The position numbers and the translations under genes are program-made. Positions 41,934 to 51,931 of a DNA stretch of 64,000 nt are shown piece by piece (the stretch's first letter is position 1; the number at the start of each line of letters is the position of its first letter). The DNA is from Bacteroidota bacterium (GTDB taxonomy: Bacteria > Bacteroidota > Bacteroidia > Sphingobacteriales > Sphingobacteriaceae), in assembly GCA_023450085.1 (NCBI GenBank), contig JAEXHI010000034.1, positions 62,001 to 126,000 on the forward strand, in the 5' to 3' direction. The notes beneath the pieces are model-generated. The model did not search any database, was not told the origin of the DNA, and saw only the letters and a list, made by a program, of their open reading frames with translations.

Positions 41934-44900
41934 GTGAACGTTAGAGATTTAATTAATAGATTTAAAACCGACCAACGAGTTCTTGCCATCGCAAAATCGC
42001 TGAACAACAGCAAGAGCAAAACTCAAATCAAGGGATTGGTGGGTTCTTCCGATGCCGTAATTGCGTTAGCCACCTATTTTTTACAGCACAAACCACAACT
42101 TTTTGTACTACCCAATCGGGAAGAAGCAGCTTATTTTTCTTCTGACCTTGAAAGTATTTTGGGCAAGGAAATTTTGTTGTTCCCTTCTTCGTTCCGTAAG
42201 CCCTTTGAATTTACCCAAGTAGATACCTCCAATGTATTGGCACGTGCCGAGGTGCTCAATGAACTTAACCACCAATCGGAATATGGGCAAATTGTAGTTA
42301 CTTACCCCGAAGCCTTGGCCGAAAAGGTAATTGACCGCAGCGTATTGGAGAAAAACACCTTGGAAATTACCGTAGGTGCAACCCTTGGTATAGATTTCAT
42401 CAATGAGTTCCTTTTTGAATACGACTTTGAACGTTCAGAATTTGTTTATGAACCTGGCCAGTTCTCTATCAGAGGTGGTATCGTCGATATTTTTTCTTTT
42501 TCTCACGACCTTCCCTATCGTATTGAGTTTTTTGGCGATACCGTAGAAAGCATTAGAACCTTCGAAATTGAAAGCCAATTATCGGTAGATGATGTAAAAA
42601 CACTCACCATTGTACCTAATGTGCAGGCGAAGTTTCTTACGGAAAACAATATTAGCTTACTAGATTATATAGAAAAAGACACTCAACTTTGGTTCAAAGA
42701 TGTTGCTTTTGCATTGGATGTAGTGAAAACAGGCTACAAAAAAGCCACTGAACTTTGGAAGGCATTGCCTGCAACGGAGAAACAACAAAATCCGAACTGG
42801 CTTGACCCTAAGTTTGCCTTTTCAGATGAGAAAATGCTTTCAGATCTGCTGCATGATTTTACCCTTGTGGAATTTGGAAAGCAATTTTTCTATCAAACAG
42901 ATGATGTTTTCCATTTTGACACCAAACCGCAGCCTTCTTTCAACAAAGATTTCAACCTGCTTATCCATAACTTCAAGGAAAATGAAAAGCAGGGAGTTAA
43001 TAATTTCATCTTTACCAACTCGGCCAAACAAGTAGAACGTTTATATGCCATTTTAGATGATATTGATAAAACTGTAAAATTTATCCCAATCCATATTCCT
43101 TTACGTGAAGGCTTTGTGGATTTTACACAAAAGGTTGCTTTTTATACCGACCATCAAATTTTCGACCGCTTCTACAAATACCAATTAAAGAAAGGCTATC
43201 AACGTAGCCAGGCCATTACCTTAAAAGAGCTAAGGGATTTGAAACCTGGCGATTTTGTAACGCATATAGACCACGGTATTGGAAAATATGCTGGCTTAGA
43301 AAAAGTAGAAACCAATGGCAAAATGCAGGAGATGATTCGTTTGGTATATGCAGATAATGATTTGCTATATGTAAACATCAACTCCTTAAACCGTATTGCC
43401 AAATATAGCGGCAAGGATGGCACGCCTCCTAAAATGAATAAACTAGGCACCGAAGCCTGGGACAAGCTAAAAAAAAGCACTAAAAAAAAAGTTAAGGACA
43501 TAGCCCGCGACCTTATTAAGCTATACGCAATGCGTAAAGCACAAGTAGGTACTGCTTTTGCTCCCGATAGTTATCTGGACACTGAGCTGGAGGCTTCTTT
43601 CATTTATGAAGATACCCCTGACCAAATGAAGGCCACCAACGATGTAAAAAAGGATATGGAGGCTCCACATCCTATGGATCGTTTGGTTTGTGGCGATGTA
43701 GGCTTTGGCAAAACCGAAGTAGCACTACGTGCAGCTTTTAAAGCCGTAGCCAATGGCAAACAAGTAGCCGTTTTAGTGCCTACTACCATTTTAGCTTTAC
43801 AACATTTCAAGACATTTTCTTCGAGATTGAAAGATTTTCCTTGTACGGTAGATTATATCAATCGTTTTAAAACGAGCAAACAGGTCAAAGAAAGTCTGGA
43901 AAAATTAGCTCAAGGCAAAATAGATATCATTATTGGAACCCATCGCCTGCTAAGCAAGGACGTTAAGTTTAAAGATTTGGGTCTAATGGTGATAGATGAA
44001 GAACAAAAGTTTGGGGTAGCGGCGAAGGAAAAACTACGTGCTTTACGCGTAAGTGTCGATACATTGACCTTAACAGCAACACCAATTCCGCGTACCCTTC
44101 ACTTCTCATTGATGGGGGCTCGAGATTTGTCCATCATCAATACACCACCACCAAATAGGCAGCCGGTAACTACCGAACTGCACGTTTTTAATGACAAACT
44201 ATTACAAGAAGCCATACAGTTTGAGCTTGACCGAGGTGGCCAAGTTTTCTTTGTGCACAACCGTGTTCAAGATTTGCAACAGCTCGCGGGCTTGATACAA
44301 ACTTTGGTACCAACGGCCCGTATTGGTATTGCCCATGGTCAGCTAGACGGCGATGCATTGGAAGACGTAATGCTTGATTTTATTAATGGGGAAAAAGATG
44401 TTTTGGTAGCTACCACCATTATCGAAACCGGATTGGATGTTCCCAACGCCAATACCATTATCATTAACCATGCACACATGTTTGGGCTAAGTGATTTGCA
44501 CCAAATGCGTGGCCGTGTAGGTCGCTCCAATAAAAAAGCATTTTGTTACTTATTGAGTTTGCCTTTATCTACCTTAACAGATGAGGCTCGCAAACGCCTG
44601 AGTGCCATTGAAGAGTTTTCAGACTTGGGCAGCGGTTTCAATATTGCGATGCGTGATTTGGATATCCGTGGTAGTGGAAATTTATTAGGTGGTGAGCAAA
44701 GTGGTTTCATTGCCGAAATCGGGTTCGAAATGTATAACAAAATTTTGGATGAGGCCATTCAAGAGTTGAAAGATGATGAGTTCAAGGATTTATTTAAAGA
44801 TCAACCCGAACGCCCTTACGTGAGCTTTACCCAGGTAGATACTGATGTAGAGATGCATATTCCAGATAGCTATGTGACCAATATCACCGAACGTTATAAT

Positions 44901-45266
44901 CTTTATACCGAAATATCAAAGTTAGAAACCGAACAACAAATCAGTAGTTTCGAAAAACGTTTACGAGATAGATTTGGCCCAGTGCCTGCACAAGTATTAG
45001 CTATGTTAAAAGTGGTGCGCCTACAATGGATTGCTAAAACACTGGGTTTTGAAAAGGTAAGTTATAAGAAAAACATCCTACGAGGCTATTTTGTGAGTGA
45101 TAAGCAATCAAAGTTCTTTGATTCGGAGACCTTTAATCGTGTGTTGGCTTTCGCACAATTACATCCTCGTTTGTGTAACCTTAAGGAAGTAAAAGATAGC
45201 TTGCGTATTTCGTTCGACAACATCAACAATATTGATGAGGCGATAGAGATGTTGGAATTGATTTAA
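41934..45266 (+). CDS. mfd: Transcription-repair coupling factor
   Basis: A 1110-residue Mfd. A UvrB-like N-terminal region is followed by the RNA-polymerase-interacting CarD-like domain (LKPGDFVTHIDHGIGKYAGLEK), an RecG-like translocase (GDVGFGKTEVALRAAF, DEEQKFGV, ETGLDVPNANTIII, QMRGRVGRS) and the TRCF C-terminal domain. It removes stalled RNA polymerase and recruits UvrA. The start is GTG at 41934; no ATG lies in the open frame upstream before TAA at 41910-41912. A five-codon ATG frame overlaps it out of phase. Confidence 0.96.
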   Translation: MNVRDLINRFKTDQRVLAIAKSLNNSKSKTQIKGLVGSSDAVIALATYFLQHKPQLFVLPNREEAAYFSSDLESILGKEILLFPSSFRKPFEFTQVDTSNVLARAEVLNELNHQSEYGQIVVTYPEALAEKVIDRSVLEKNTLEITVGATLGIDFINEFLFEYDFERSEFVYEPGQFSIRGGIVDIFSFSHDLPYRIEFFGDTVESIRTFEIESQLSVDDVKTLTIVPNVQAKFLTENNISLLDYIEKDTQLWFKDVAFALDVVKTGYKKATELWKALPATEKQQNPNWLDPKFAFSDEKMLSDLLHDFTLVEFGKQFFYQTDDVFHFDTKPQPSFNKDFNLLIHNFKENEKQGVNNFIFTNSAKQVERLYAILDDIDKTVKFIPIHIPLREGFVDFTQKVAFYTDHQIFDRFYKYQLKKGYQRSQAITLKELRDLKPGDFVTHIDHGIGKYAGLEKVETNGKMQEMIRLVYADNDLLYVNINSLNRIAKYSGKDGTPPKMNKLGTEAWDKLKKSTKKKVKDIARDLIKLYAMRKAQVGTAFAPDSYLDTELEASFIYEDTPDQMKATNDVKKDMEAPHPMDRLVCGDVGFGKTEVALRAAFKAVANGKQVAVLVPTTILALQHFKTFSSRLKDFPCTVDYINRFKTSKQVKESLEKLAQGKIDIIIGTHRLLSKDVKFKDLGLMVIDEEQKFGVAAKEKLRALRVSVDTLTLTATPIPRTLHFSLMGARDLSIINTPPPNRQPVTTELHVFNDKLLQEAIQFELDRGGQVFFVHNRVQDLQQLAGLIQTLVPTARIGIAHGQLDGDALEDVMLDFINGEKDVLVATTIIETGLDVPNANTIIINHAHMFGLSDLHQMRGRVGRSNKKAFCYLLSLPLSTLTDEARKRLSAIEEFSDLGSGFNIAMRDLDIRGSGNLLGGEQSGFIAEIGFEMYNKILDEAIQELKDDEFKDLFKDQPERPYVSFTQVDTDVEMHIPDSYVTNITERYNLYTEISKLETEQQISSFEKRLRDRFGPVPAQVLAMLKVVRLQWIAKTLGFEKVSYKKNILRGYFVSDKQSKFFDSETFNRVLAFAQLHPRLCNLKEVKDSLRISFDNINNIDEAIEMLELI

Positions 45267-45325
45267 CATAAACTCGGGTTAAGAAAATATTTTCTACGAA
45301 AAAAATCATTGATAGATATGGTTTC

Positions 45326-45382
45326 CTATGTGTCTATGTGGTTATATGTCTTTTTTATAAATACAAACACATAGACACATAG
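45326..45382. repeat. Dispersed palindrome (CTATGTGTCTATGTGGTT type), copy 2
   Basis: The left arm CTATGTGTCTATGTGGTT at 45326-45343 is identical to that at 35619. The right arm CACATAGACACATAG ends at 45382. The loop differs. It lies between convergent mfd and the DUF58 gene. Confidence 0.75.
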
Positions 45383-45475
45383 TGAGTCTCCTCAAGGAGC
45401 ACTTTTTCTGATACATCGGAGAGGAATCCATTAGTCTAAAATAGATTCTTCACTCCGTTCAGCATGACAAAGACC
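45383..45475. repeat. Degenerate GTCAT/ATGAC-type repeat
   Basis: The stretch from TGAGTCTCCTCAAGGAG to CAGCATGACAAAG resembles the TC-rich, ATGACAAA-ended elements near 9900-10080, but the arms are poorly preserved. Classification is tentative. Confidence 0.4.
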
Positions 45476-45476
45476 A

Positions 45477-46823
45477 TTACAACTGTTGCCTTGCTTTAAT
45501 GGCCAGATACCTATTGATCACGTTAACGGTTAGATTTTGCGGTGCAGTGAGTAGTGTTAAAATACCGTGCTTGCTCAGCTCTTTTACCATTAAGCGTTTT
45601 TCGTAAGCAAATTTTTCGGCAATGGTTTTAATATAAATCCCTTCCACATCTTTGGCCTGGTCATCACTCAAAGTTCTAAGTGTGGTATTTTCAAAAAACA
45701 CCACCAATAATAAGTGATATTTCGCAATTCGTTTGAGGTAAGGCAGCTGTCTTTCTAATGCCGACATACTTTCGAAATTGGTGAAGAAAACTACCAAGCT
45801 GCGTTGTTTTAACGCCGAACGTAAGCTTACAAAAAGTGCTTCCATATCTGTTTCCAGATAACGGGTTTTCTCCTTGTATAGCACCTCCATTATTTTATTC
45901 AACTGTGTTGGACGCCTATCGGCCAATACCACATTTTTGGTTTTCTCGGCAATGGTAATCAACCCCGCCTTATCTTGCTTAATTAATGCCACACTTGATA
46001 AAATCAAACTGGCATTGATGGCATAATCCAACAAACTCATTCCTTCAAAAGGCATTTTCATTGCCCTAGATTTGTCGATGACGCAGTAGATATGCTGTGA
46101 ACGCTCCTCAGTGTAGGTATTCACCATAAAATCGGACTTACGAGCAGTTGCTTTCCAGTTGATGGTTCTAAAATCATCACCAGCTACGTAGTTTTTAACT
46201 TGGTCAAACTCCATACTGTGTCCTACCCTTCTAATTTTCTTAATGCCAACATCGGTTAAACGGTTGGAAATGGCCATCAGCTCATACTCTCTGAGTTTGA
46301 GGAAAGAAGGATATACAGGCACCATTTCTGCGCCGGCCACATTAAACCTCCTACTCACCAAACCCAATGGCGATTTCACAAACAGACGTGTAAAACCAAA
46401 ATTGTATTGACCACGCTTGGTTGGACGTAAAAAGTAGCTAATGATTTTTTGCTCCCGCGATTTTAAGGTGGTGTTAAACCATAAATCTCGTTTTTGAAAC
46501 TGAAAAGGGATTTCATCAATAATTCCAATCGTTACTTGAAAAGGATAAAAGTTTTCGAGATAGATTTTAAGTTCGTTATCATCGCCGTTACTTAATCTTT
46601 CTGGCACATCCCTTCTCAAAAAAGCTGCTTTTTTAGACGAATGAAGTAAGTAAACATCAATTAAGATCAACAATAGTAAAACACCAGAAGCGATGTAAGG
46701 TAAATCACCCAAAACGGGTAAAAAGAAGGCAAATAGAAACATGGCCGAGCAAATGCCCAGAGCAATGAATAGCCTGTTTTCTAGAAACAGATCGGTATAG
46801 AATTTTCTAAATAGTTTCTTCAT
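45477..46823 (-). CDS. DUF58 (von Willebrand-like) protein of the MoxR cluster
   Basis: A 448-residue protein with two N-terminal transmembrane helices and a DUF58 domain (RRVGHSMEFDQVKNYVAGDDFRTINWKATARKSDFMVNTYTEE). A vWA-like C-terminal part has YCVIDKSRAMK, a degenerate MIDAS. It works with the MoxR ATPase encoded just upstream (80 bp). Such clusters are thought to assemble or mature envelope proteins. It is the last gene in the operon. Confidence 0.9.
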   Translation of the reverse strand: MKKLFRKFYTDLFLENRLFIALGICSAMFLFAFFLPVLGDLPYIASGVLLLLILIDVYLLHSSKKAAFLRRDVPERLSNGDDNELKIYLENFYPFQVTIGIIDEIPFQFQKRDLWFNTTLKSREQKIISYFLRPTKRGQYNFGFTRLFVKSPLGLVSRRFNVAGAEMVPVYPSFLKLREYELMAISNRLTDVGIKKIRRVGHSMEFDQVKNYVAGDDFRTINWKATARKSDFMVNTYTEERSQHIYCVIDKSRAMKMPFEGMSLLDYAINASLILSSVALIKQDKAGLITIAEKTKNVVLADRRPTQLNKIMEVLYKEKTRYLETDMEALFVSLRSALKQRSLVVFFTNFESMSALERQLPYLKRIAKYHLLLVVFFENTTLRTLSDDQAKDVEGIYIKTIAEKFAYEKRLMVKELSKHGILTLLTAPQNLTVNVINRYLAIKARQQL

Positions 46824-46903
46824 TATTTTATACGCTTAAAGCTGTAACGTGGTGCTTAATGATACACCTCCTCACTTTGCGCTTTAGGCACTAAGCCTTC
46901 CAT

Positions 46904-47881
46904 CTATCTCGGCACTTCTATCTTTTTAATAATTTGGGCAATGATATCCGTAGTCGTTAGCCCTTCCATTTCTTTTTCTGGGCTCAACATCACCCGGTGT
47001 GCCAATACTGGTGTTGCTACCTTTACAATATCATCTGGTGTTACAAAATCTCTACCCGCCATGGCTGCCATGGCTTTAGCGCTATTGATCATTGCTAAAG
47101 ATGCTCTTGGCGATGCTCCCAAATACAAGGACTTATTCTCACGGGTTTCATGTACAATTTGCGCAGCGTAAGCCAACAATTTAGGCTCTACAAACAACGA
47201 TTTGATCACAGCCCTTAAAGCAATGATCTGCTTAACATCCAATACTGGCTTAACATCTTCTAACTGATGCTGGGTATCTTGTTGATGCTGTTGGGTTAAA
47301 ATTTCTATTTCCTCTTCTAAGGTGGGATATTTGATTTCAATCTTGAACAAAAAGCGGTCTAGCTGGGCTTCCGGCAAACGATAAGTCCCTTCTTGCTCCA
47401 CTGGATTTTGTGTGGCCAACACCATAAAAGGCTCTTCCAGCTTGTAAGTATGCCCATCTACCGTAACTTGACGTTCTTCCATTGCTTCAAACAACGCCGA
47501 TTGGGTTTTTGCCGGTGCTCGGTTGATCTCATCCACCAAAATAATATTGCCAAATATTGGACCTTGCCTAAATTGAAATTCCGCAGTTTTTGGACTAAAG
47601 ACAGCTGTACCCAATACATCGGAAGGCATTAAATCTGGCGTAAACTGTATACGAGAGAAAGTAGCATCAATACTTTTTGCCACTAATTTTGCACTTAACG
47701 TTTTTGCTACGCCGGGTACTCCTTCCAATAGTAAATGTCCATTGGCCAACAAGCCTGCAATGAGCAAATCAATGGTGTTTTGCTGCCCTACAATTATCTT
47801 AGATAGTTGCAGTCTAATTTGTTCTACCGCTTGGCTCAATTGGCTTAAATCGGTACGCTGGTTAAACATCTCTTGTTCCAT
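46904..47881 (-). CDS. moxR: MoxR-family AAA+ ATPase
   Basis: A 325-residue ATPase with Walker A EGVPGVAKTLSAK, Walker B LVDEINRAPAKTQSALFEAMEE and sensor-1 VLATQNPVEQEGTYRLPEAQLDRF. MoxR proteins act as chaperone-like ATPases for vWA partners; here the partner is the DUF58 protein downstream. It lies 44 bp after the DUF4350 gene on the same strand. Confidence 0.95.
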   Translation of the reverse strand: MEQEMFNQRTDLSQLSQAVEQIRLQLSKIIVGQQNTIDLLIAGLLANGHLLLEGVPGVAKTLSAKLVAKSIDATFSRIQFTPDLMPSDVLGTAVFSPKTAEFQFRQGPIFGNIILVDEINRAPAKTQSALFEAMEERQVTVDGHTYKLEEPFMVLATQNPVEQEGTYRLPEAQLDRFLFKIEIKYPTLEEEIEILTQQHQQDTQHQLEDVKPVLDVKQIIALRAVIKSLFVEPKLLAYAAQIVHETRENKSLYLGASPRASLAMINSAKAMAAMAGRDFVTPDDIVKVATPVLAHRVMLSPEKEMEGLTTTDIIAQIIKKIEVPR

Positions 47882-47925
47882 GTATGTTCATTTAATAATC
47901 TTCAGCCTTTATAAAGGCAAAAGCT

Positions 47926-49116
47926 TTATTTGTCTAGTTTATAAAATTGTTCTATAAGTTGATTAAACGCAATGAGGTACTGGTCGTCAATCTTGGCTTT
48001 TTGATCCCTTTGATTGAAAGCTAAAATGTAACCCATCAATTGCGAAATTAGTGCTGAATCAACGCCTGTAATATTGATCAAAGTCTCCACAAATTCCTGA
48101 TCCAGTTCAGTGGTTTTTATTCTGTATTTATTCCTTAAGTACTCTAGAAAATAACTGATCTTTTTTTCGATGATATCATGATGATTTCGTTGCTGGTAAT
48201 ATACTCTACCTATGGTTTGGGCAAATTCTACCGAACTGTTTTTAAGAGGATCCAAAATTGGGATGATTCGTTGCCTACGTTTCATCTCGTACAACACAAA
48301 TACCACCAATCCAAATAAAGCCAAATAGTAAGCCCAACGTAGCGATTCATAACTAAATAGCACCCGCAATACCGATTGGCTATTAACGACTGGCCTGGTA
48401 TAATACTCATCCCATATCAGTGTTTTACTTTGCGGCAAATAAGAAAACACCTTAGCCACATAATTTGCTCCATTTTCGTTCAACAGGCTATAATTAGTAA
48501 ACAATTGTGGATTTGGACAAAGTAATAAGGCGCCTTTACCAAAACGATATTGGATAAGATTAGGATGTTCATCGTATTTTCTACCAAGCACTAGTGCTTT
48601 GGCAGTATCTATGCTACTAAAATACTGTGCTGCAATCCCCTTTTCAAAATAATAGTCCATATCACGTTTTAAATATGGCGATGTAAAATTGATAGGGTAT
48701 TTGGTTTTATTTTGCGCATCAAAATTAGAACCAAGTTCAATATTAAGGCTATCAGCCAAGGCACCTTCCATGTGAAAAGCTGCAATTAAAATATAATTGC
48801 CGGCCTCCATGTATTTTCGCATGGCTTTAAAATCTGACTCGGATACGTCAAGGTTTGATGCGATAATCAAATAGTTCGAACTCCCTTGAGGGAGGCTTCC
48901 TAAGGTGTTATAAATATTAGTTTGATAAACTTTTTGTACTGTTTTGGGGAATATATCCTTTGTATGCTGGCGTAAGATATAGGTCCCAAAAGGGTTTTTA
49001 TCTTCAGGCAAATAGGTGGTAGTCCAATCAATTTCAGCTGGCTTAGTATATTGGGCAATAAGGTATAGCACCAACAAAAGGCCTCCAAATATCATATATC
49101 TTTTCAATCCGTTCAT
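47926..49116 (-). CDS. DUF4350 membrane protein of the MoxR cluster
   Basis: A 396-residue protein with an N-terminal helix (IFGGLLLVLYLIAQY), an extracytoplasmic DUF4350 domain (NPFGTYILRQH near residue 42) and a transmembrane helix at about 270-290, then a cytoplasmic helical tail. The stop codon of the DUF4129 gene overlaps its start by four bases (49113-49116). In Bacteroidota it is a fixed member of the MoxR cluster; its role is unknown. Confidence 0.87.
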   Translation of the reverse strand: MNGLKRYMIFGGLLLVLYLIAQYTKPAEIDWTTTYLPEDKNPFGTYILRQHTKDIFPKTVQKVYQTNIYNTLGSLPQGSSNYLIIASNLDVSESDFKAMRKYMEAGNYILIAAFHMEGALADSLNIELGSNFDAQNKTKYPINFTSPYLKRDMDYYFEKGIAAQYFSSIDTAKALVLGRKYDEHPNLIQYRFGKGALLLCPNPQLFTNYSLLNENGANYVAKVFSYLPQSKTLIWDEYYTRPVVNSQSVLRVLFSYESLRWAYYLALFGLVVFVLYEMKRRQRIIPILDPLKNSSVEFAQTIGRVYYQQRNHHDIIEKKISYFLEYLRNKYRIKTTELDQEFVETLINITGVDSALISQLMGYILAFNQRDQKAKIDDQYLIAFNQLIEQFYKLDK

Positions 49117-49874
49117 TTCAAGCCCTCATTAAATTTTTGAAAAGATTGTTGGATATTGGCAAAAGCAGTTTTGTCGACACTGAAATCGCCATACCAAATG
49201 TATTCGAATTGATTGGTCAAGTGGACAAACTCTTCGTAATCTTTATCTGCTTTCAGCACTTCTTTCACATAAGCAAGATTTGTTTTATTTGGCAACCAAT
49301 CGATAATGCCCTTATCACTCAAGCGCTTTAAAGTTTGCAGATAAAGCAAGCGAACCGCAAGCCGGTAGTTACCATTTTGAAGGGTATTCCCAATTTCATC
49401 ATCAAAGCTAATTTCATGTATATTTTCTAGGCTTTCATCGTAAGGCACTTCAATGGCTTTGGATTTACCTGCTAACCATTTAAAATCTACGCCAGCTAGT
49501 TTAAATATCACAAATATGATGACTCCTATACAAACGCCTATTGTTACATATTTTAAAACCGCAGGCCAAACAGATGCCTTTGAACCATTGATCTGTCTTT
49601 CTCCAAAAAGGCTTTCTATCCAATCCCAAAAGCTTCGCCAAAACCTGTCCCACCAACCAAGGTCTTTTGAGTCTTCCTCACCATATTGAAACTCCTTTTC
49701 TGCTTTATATTTTTGAATAGATTCATTGTCAAATTCATGGAGTTGAGTTTTACTACTGTCTAATTTCAAGGCAATAGTATCTTTAGCTGGCTTCCCAATC
49801 ACAAATCTTGGATTCTTCTGCGCTAGCAAATCCATCGAAAAAAACAGCAAAACAGCCAACACCAATATGCGCAT
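49113..49874 (-). CDS. DUF4129 protein of the MoxR cluster
   Basis: The ATG at 49874 gives 253 residues with a signal peptide (RILVLAVLLFFSMDLLAQK). A transmembrane helix lies around residues 125-150 (VTIGVCIGVIIFVIF), followed by a DUF4129-like cytoplasmic region (NGNYRLAVRLLYLQTLKRLSDKG, LTNQFEYIWYGDF). A longer in-frame start would overlap the upstream gene and remove the clear signal peptide. It lies one base after the next gene's stop. Confidence 0.85.
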   Translation of the reverse strand: MRILVLAVLLFFSMDLLAQKNPRFVIGKPAKDTIALKLDSSKTQLHEFDNESIQKYKAEKEFQYGEEDSKDLGWWDRFWRSFWDWIESLFGERQINGSKASVWPAVLKYVTIGVCIGVIIFVIFKLAGVDFKWLAGKSKAIEVPYDESLENIHEISFDDEIGNTLQNGNYRLAVRLLYLQTLKRLSDKGIIDWLPNKTNLAYVKEVLKADKDYEEFVHLTNQFEYIWYGDFSVDKTAFANIQQSFQKFNEGLK

Positions 49875-49875
49875 A

Positions 49876-50760
49876 CTAATAATCCTCGTCGGGGTGTGAC
49901 ACTGGAGCCGTTTCAGTTCCAAATGCTTCAATTCTACTCAATAAACCTTGACTTTCTTTTCGTTCAGCCAAATTAGCGTAAATAAGGGCCATTGAAACCA
50001 TTGGAATAATCATAAACACTTGTGACAAACTTTGTGAAATAGAAGTAAAAATCTGATAGCCTTTTAAAACCTGTAAATCTCCTCCAGAAAAAGAACTGAT
50101 CATCATTAAAATGTAGGCTGGCGCATAAACAGCCGTCATAAATATAGTGGTGATGATCCCCACTACCAGAAGTGTTGCAAAAGTAACCCACCAATTTTGT
50201 TTTACCAATGCAAAGGCACGTCCAAAGGCCGTTCCAAAATCTGCATTTTCTAAGATCATGATTGCGAAAAAGATAGAAAATGCAGGGGTTACAAATATGC
50301 CTGGGATAAGACATGCCATTGCGCTGATGATCCAGAGCAAATAAATTAGCATACAACTCCACATTACCCTAAAAAAATAATACTTAAAATAACCCCACAC
50401 TTCTTCTACCGTTGGTGCTACATTACCTTTGGCAATATATAATGCAATAAAACTGAGTATAGCGGTATATGTTGCCGTATAGTTAAGTAACGAGAATACA
50501 ATTACTAAAAGGTAGCGCCAACTTGCCATATAGCTCCAAACCCCAAATCCGTCGTAATTTCCAGCTTGGATATTCTCCCGCACATTTGTCATATGCAATT
50601 GCATAAAAATGTTAGAAATCAATCCACCTAAGATGAAAATCCCGCAAAGAGAGAAGAATGTTTTTAATAACGGCTTTAAATTTTGCTTGATAAACAAAAG
50701 CGTCCCAGAAATTACTCCGTCAAACTCTCTTATTTTCCTAAATTCTATATGCTCTTTCAT
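49876..50760 (-). CDS. Polytopic membrane protein of the MoxR cluster
   Basis: A 294-residue protein with about six transmembrane helices (for example LLLVVGIITTIFMT, WIISAMACLIPGIFVTPAFSIFFAI) and a soluble N-terminus. The LIPGIFVTPAF-type turn resembles the glycerophosphodiester-phosphodiesterase membrane-domain/DUF975-like proteins. It overlaps the SpoIIM-like gene by one base at 50760. No catalytic site is seen. Confidence 0.75.
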   Translation of the reverse strand: MKEHIEFRKIREFDGVISGTLLFIKQNLKPLLKTFFSLCGIFILGGLISNIFMQLHMTNVRENIQAGNYDGFGVWSYMASWRYLLVIVFSLLNYTATYTAILSFIALYIAKGNVAPTVEEVWGYFKYYFFRVMWSCMLIYLLWIISAMACLIPGIFVTPAFSIFFAIMILENADFGTAFGRAFALVKQNWWVTFATLLVVGIITTIFMTAVYAPAYILMMISSFSGGDLQVLKGYQIFTSISQSLSQVFMIIPMVSMALIYANLAERKESQGLLSRIEAFGTETAPVSHPDEDY

Positions 50761-51734
50761 TATAAATTATTTGAATTTGCTTGGGTTTGTGTCACTAATT
50801 TTCTAACTAATTGATGTGGATAAATGATGACATACCAAACCATAAATGCCAATGAAGTTGCCAGTATCAAAATACTTAACCAAATGGGAATTCCAGTATG
50901 TCGAGTAACAAAACCTTCAACAAAAGCCGCCAACAATAAAATAGGAACAATGCCAATGGCAATTTTGGTCGCATCTTTTCCGCTTCTTTTAAAAGCCTGT
51001 AGGCGAGTGTAGGTTTTTGGAAAAAGCAGTCCATGCCCCAATACCAAGCCAGCTCCACCTACAACAACAATCGAAAGTATTTCTAAAGTTCCATGTATCC
51101 AGATGACCAAAATAGACTCCATACCTAATCCCTTACTGAAAAAGTAGTATTGAAAAGCGCCCAACATCACACCGTTACGTAATAGATAAAACACTGGTCC
51201 GATAGAAAACAACACCCCGCTAACAAACATCACAAAGGACACGAAAATATTATTCACCGCGATTTCAAAAAACATCCTGAATTCATTTGTTTGCTTGTAC
51301 ACACCGAAAGGATCTCCTTTAGCGATATTCTCGTTGGTCATATCTACATATCTATCACTTGTAACCAATCTGATCATCCTGTCATCATATTTGGCCGAAA
51401 GTACGCCAATGCTTACCGCTAATACAAAAAAGATAAACGAATAGAGAATCTGCTTACGATAAGTATGAAAAAGCAAGGGCAACTCGAATTTCCAATAACT
51501 GAAAAACCTTCCTTTTTCTTCTTTCTTATTCTTATAAATTGCTTGATGCAACACAGACGCCAAACCATTTAGATATGCCGTAGTTTTAGACTTCGGGTAA
51601 AAAGTTTTCGCATAGGCCAAATCGTTGGTGATGTCAACAAAACGCTGGGCAAGTTCATCGGGACTATCTGTGACTAGCGTCTCGTAATTCTTCCACTTTT
51701 CAGTATTTTGCTTAACAAAGAGCGCTTCTTTCAT
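50760..51734 (-). CDS. SpoIIM-like membrane protein of the MoxR cluster
   Basis: The ATG at 51734 (MKEALFVKQNTEKWKNYE) gives 324 residues. The soluble N-terminus is followed by five to six helices with the SpoIIM (stage II sporulation protein M) pattern NIFVSFVMFVSGVLFSIGPVFYLLRNGVMLG and WIHGTLEILSIVVVGGAGLVLG. An earlier start at 51848 adds non-homologous residues. It is the first gene of the operon, divergent from the RDD gene, so the two promoters share 197 bp. Confidence 0.88.
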   Translation of the reverse strand: MKEALFVKQNTEKWKNYETLVTDSPDELAQRFVDITNDLAYAKTFYPKSKTTAYLNGLASVLHQAIYKNKKEEKGRFFSYWKFELPLLFHTYRKQILYSFIFFVLAVSIGVLSAKYDDRMIRLVTSDRYVDMTNENIAKGDPFGVYKQTNEFRMFFEIAVNNIFVSFVMFVSGVLFSIGPVFYLLRNGVMLGAFQYYFFSKGLGMESILVIWIHGTLEILSIVVVGGAGLVLGHGLLFPKTYTRLQAFKRSGKDATKIAIGIVPILLLAAFVEGFVTRHTGIPIWLSILILATSLAFMVWYVIIYPHQLVRKLVTQTQANSNNL

Positions 51735-51918
51735 AGCTAATTTCTGGTTAGATAGATATTTGCTGTTAAAATAAAACAAAATTTCTACCTTCCATAAAAA
51801 ACATAAGCAAATTTGGCTTTTGGTTACAGATGACCAGATAAAAACCAACTTGATTTTTGTTGAATTTAAAAATCTGTGTACAGATGGTTAAAATTAGAGA
51901 CAATTCATGCTAAAAATT

Positions 51919-51926
51919 TATATTTG
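51919..51926 (+). promoter_or_regulatory. Bacteroidota -7 box (TATATTTG) at the RDD gene
   Basis: An exact TAnnTTTG match ending five bases before the ATG at 51932, which would make the RDD transcript nearly leaderless. No clear -33 element was found. Confidence 0.45.
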
Positions 51927-51931
51927 AGCCA

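Noticed and set aside
49874..49931. Longer N-terminus for the DUF4129 protein
   Set aside because: It would overlap the upstream gene by more than 50 bases and displace the clear signal peptide that begins at 49874.
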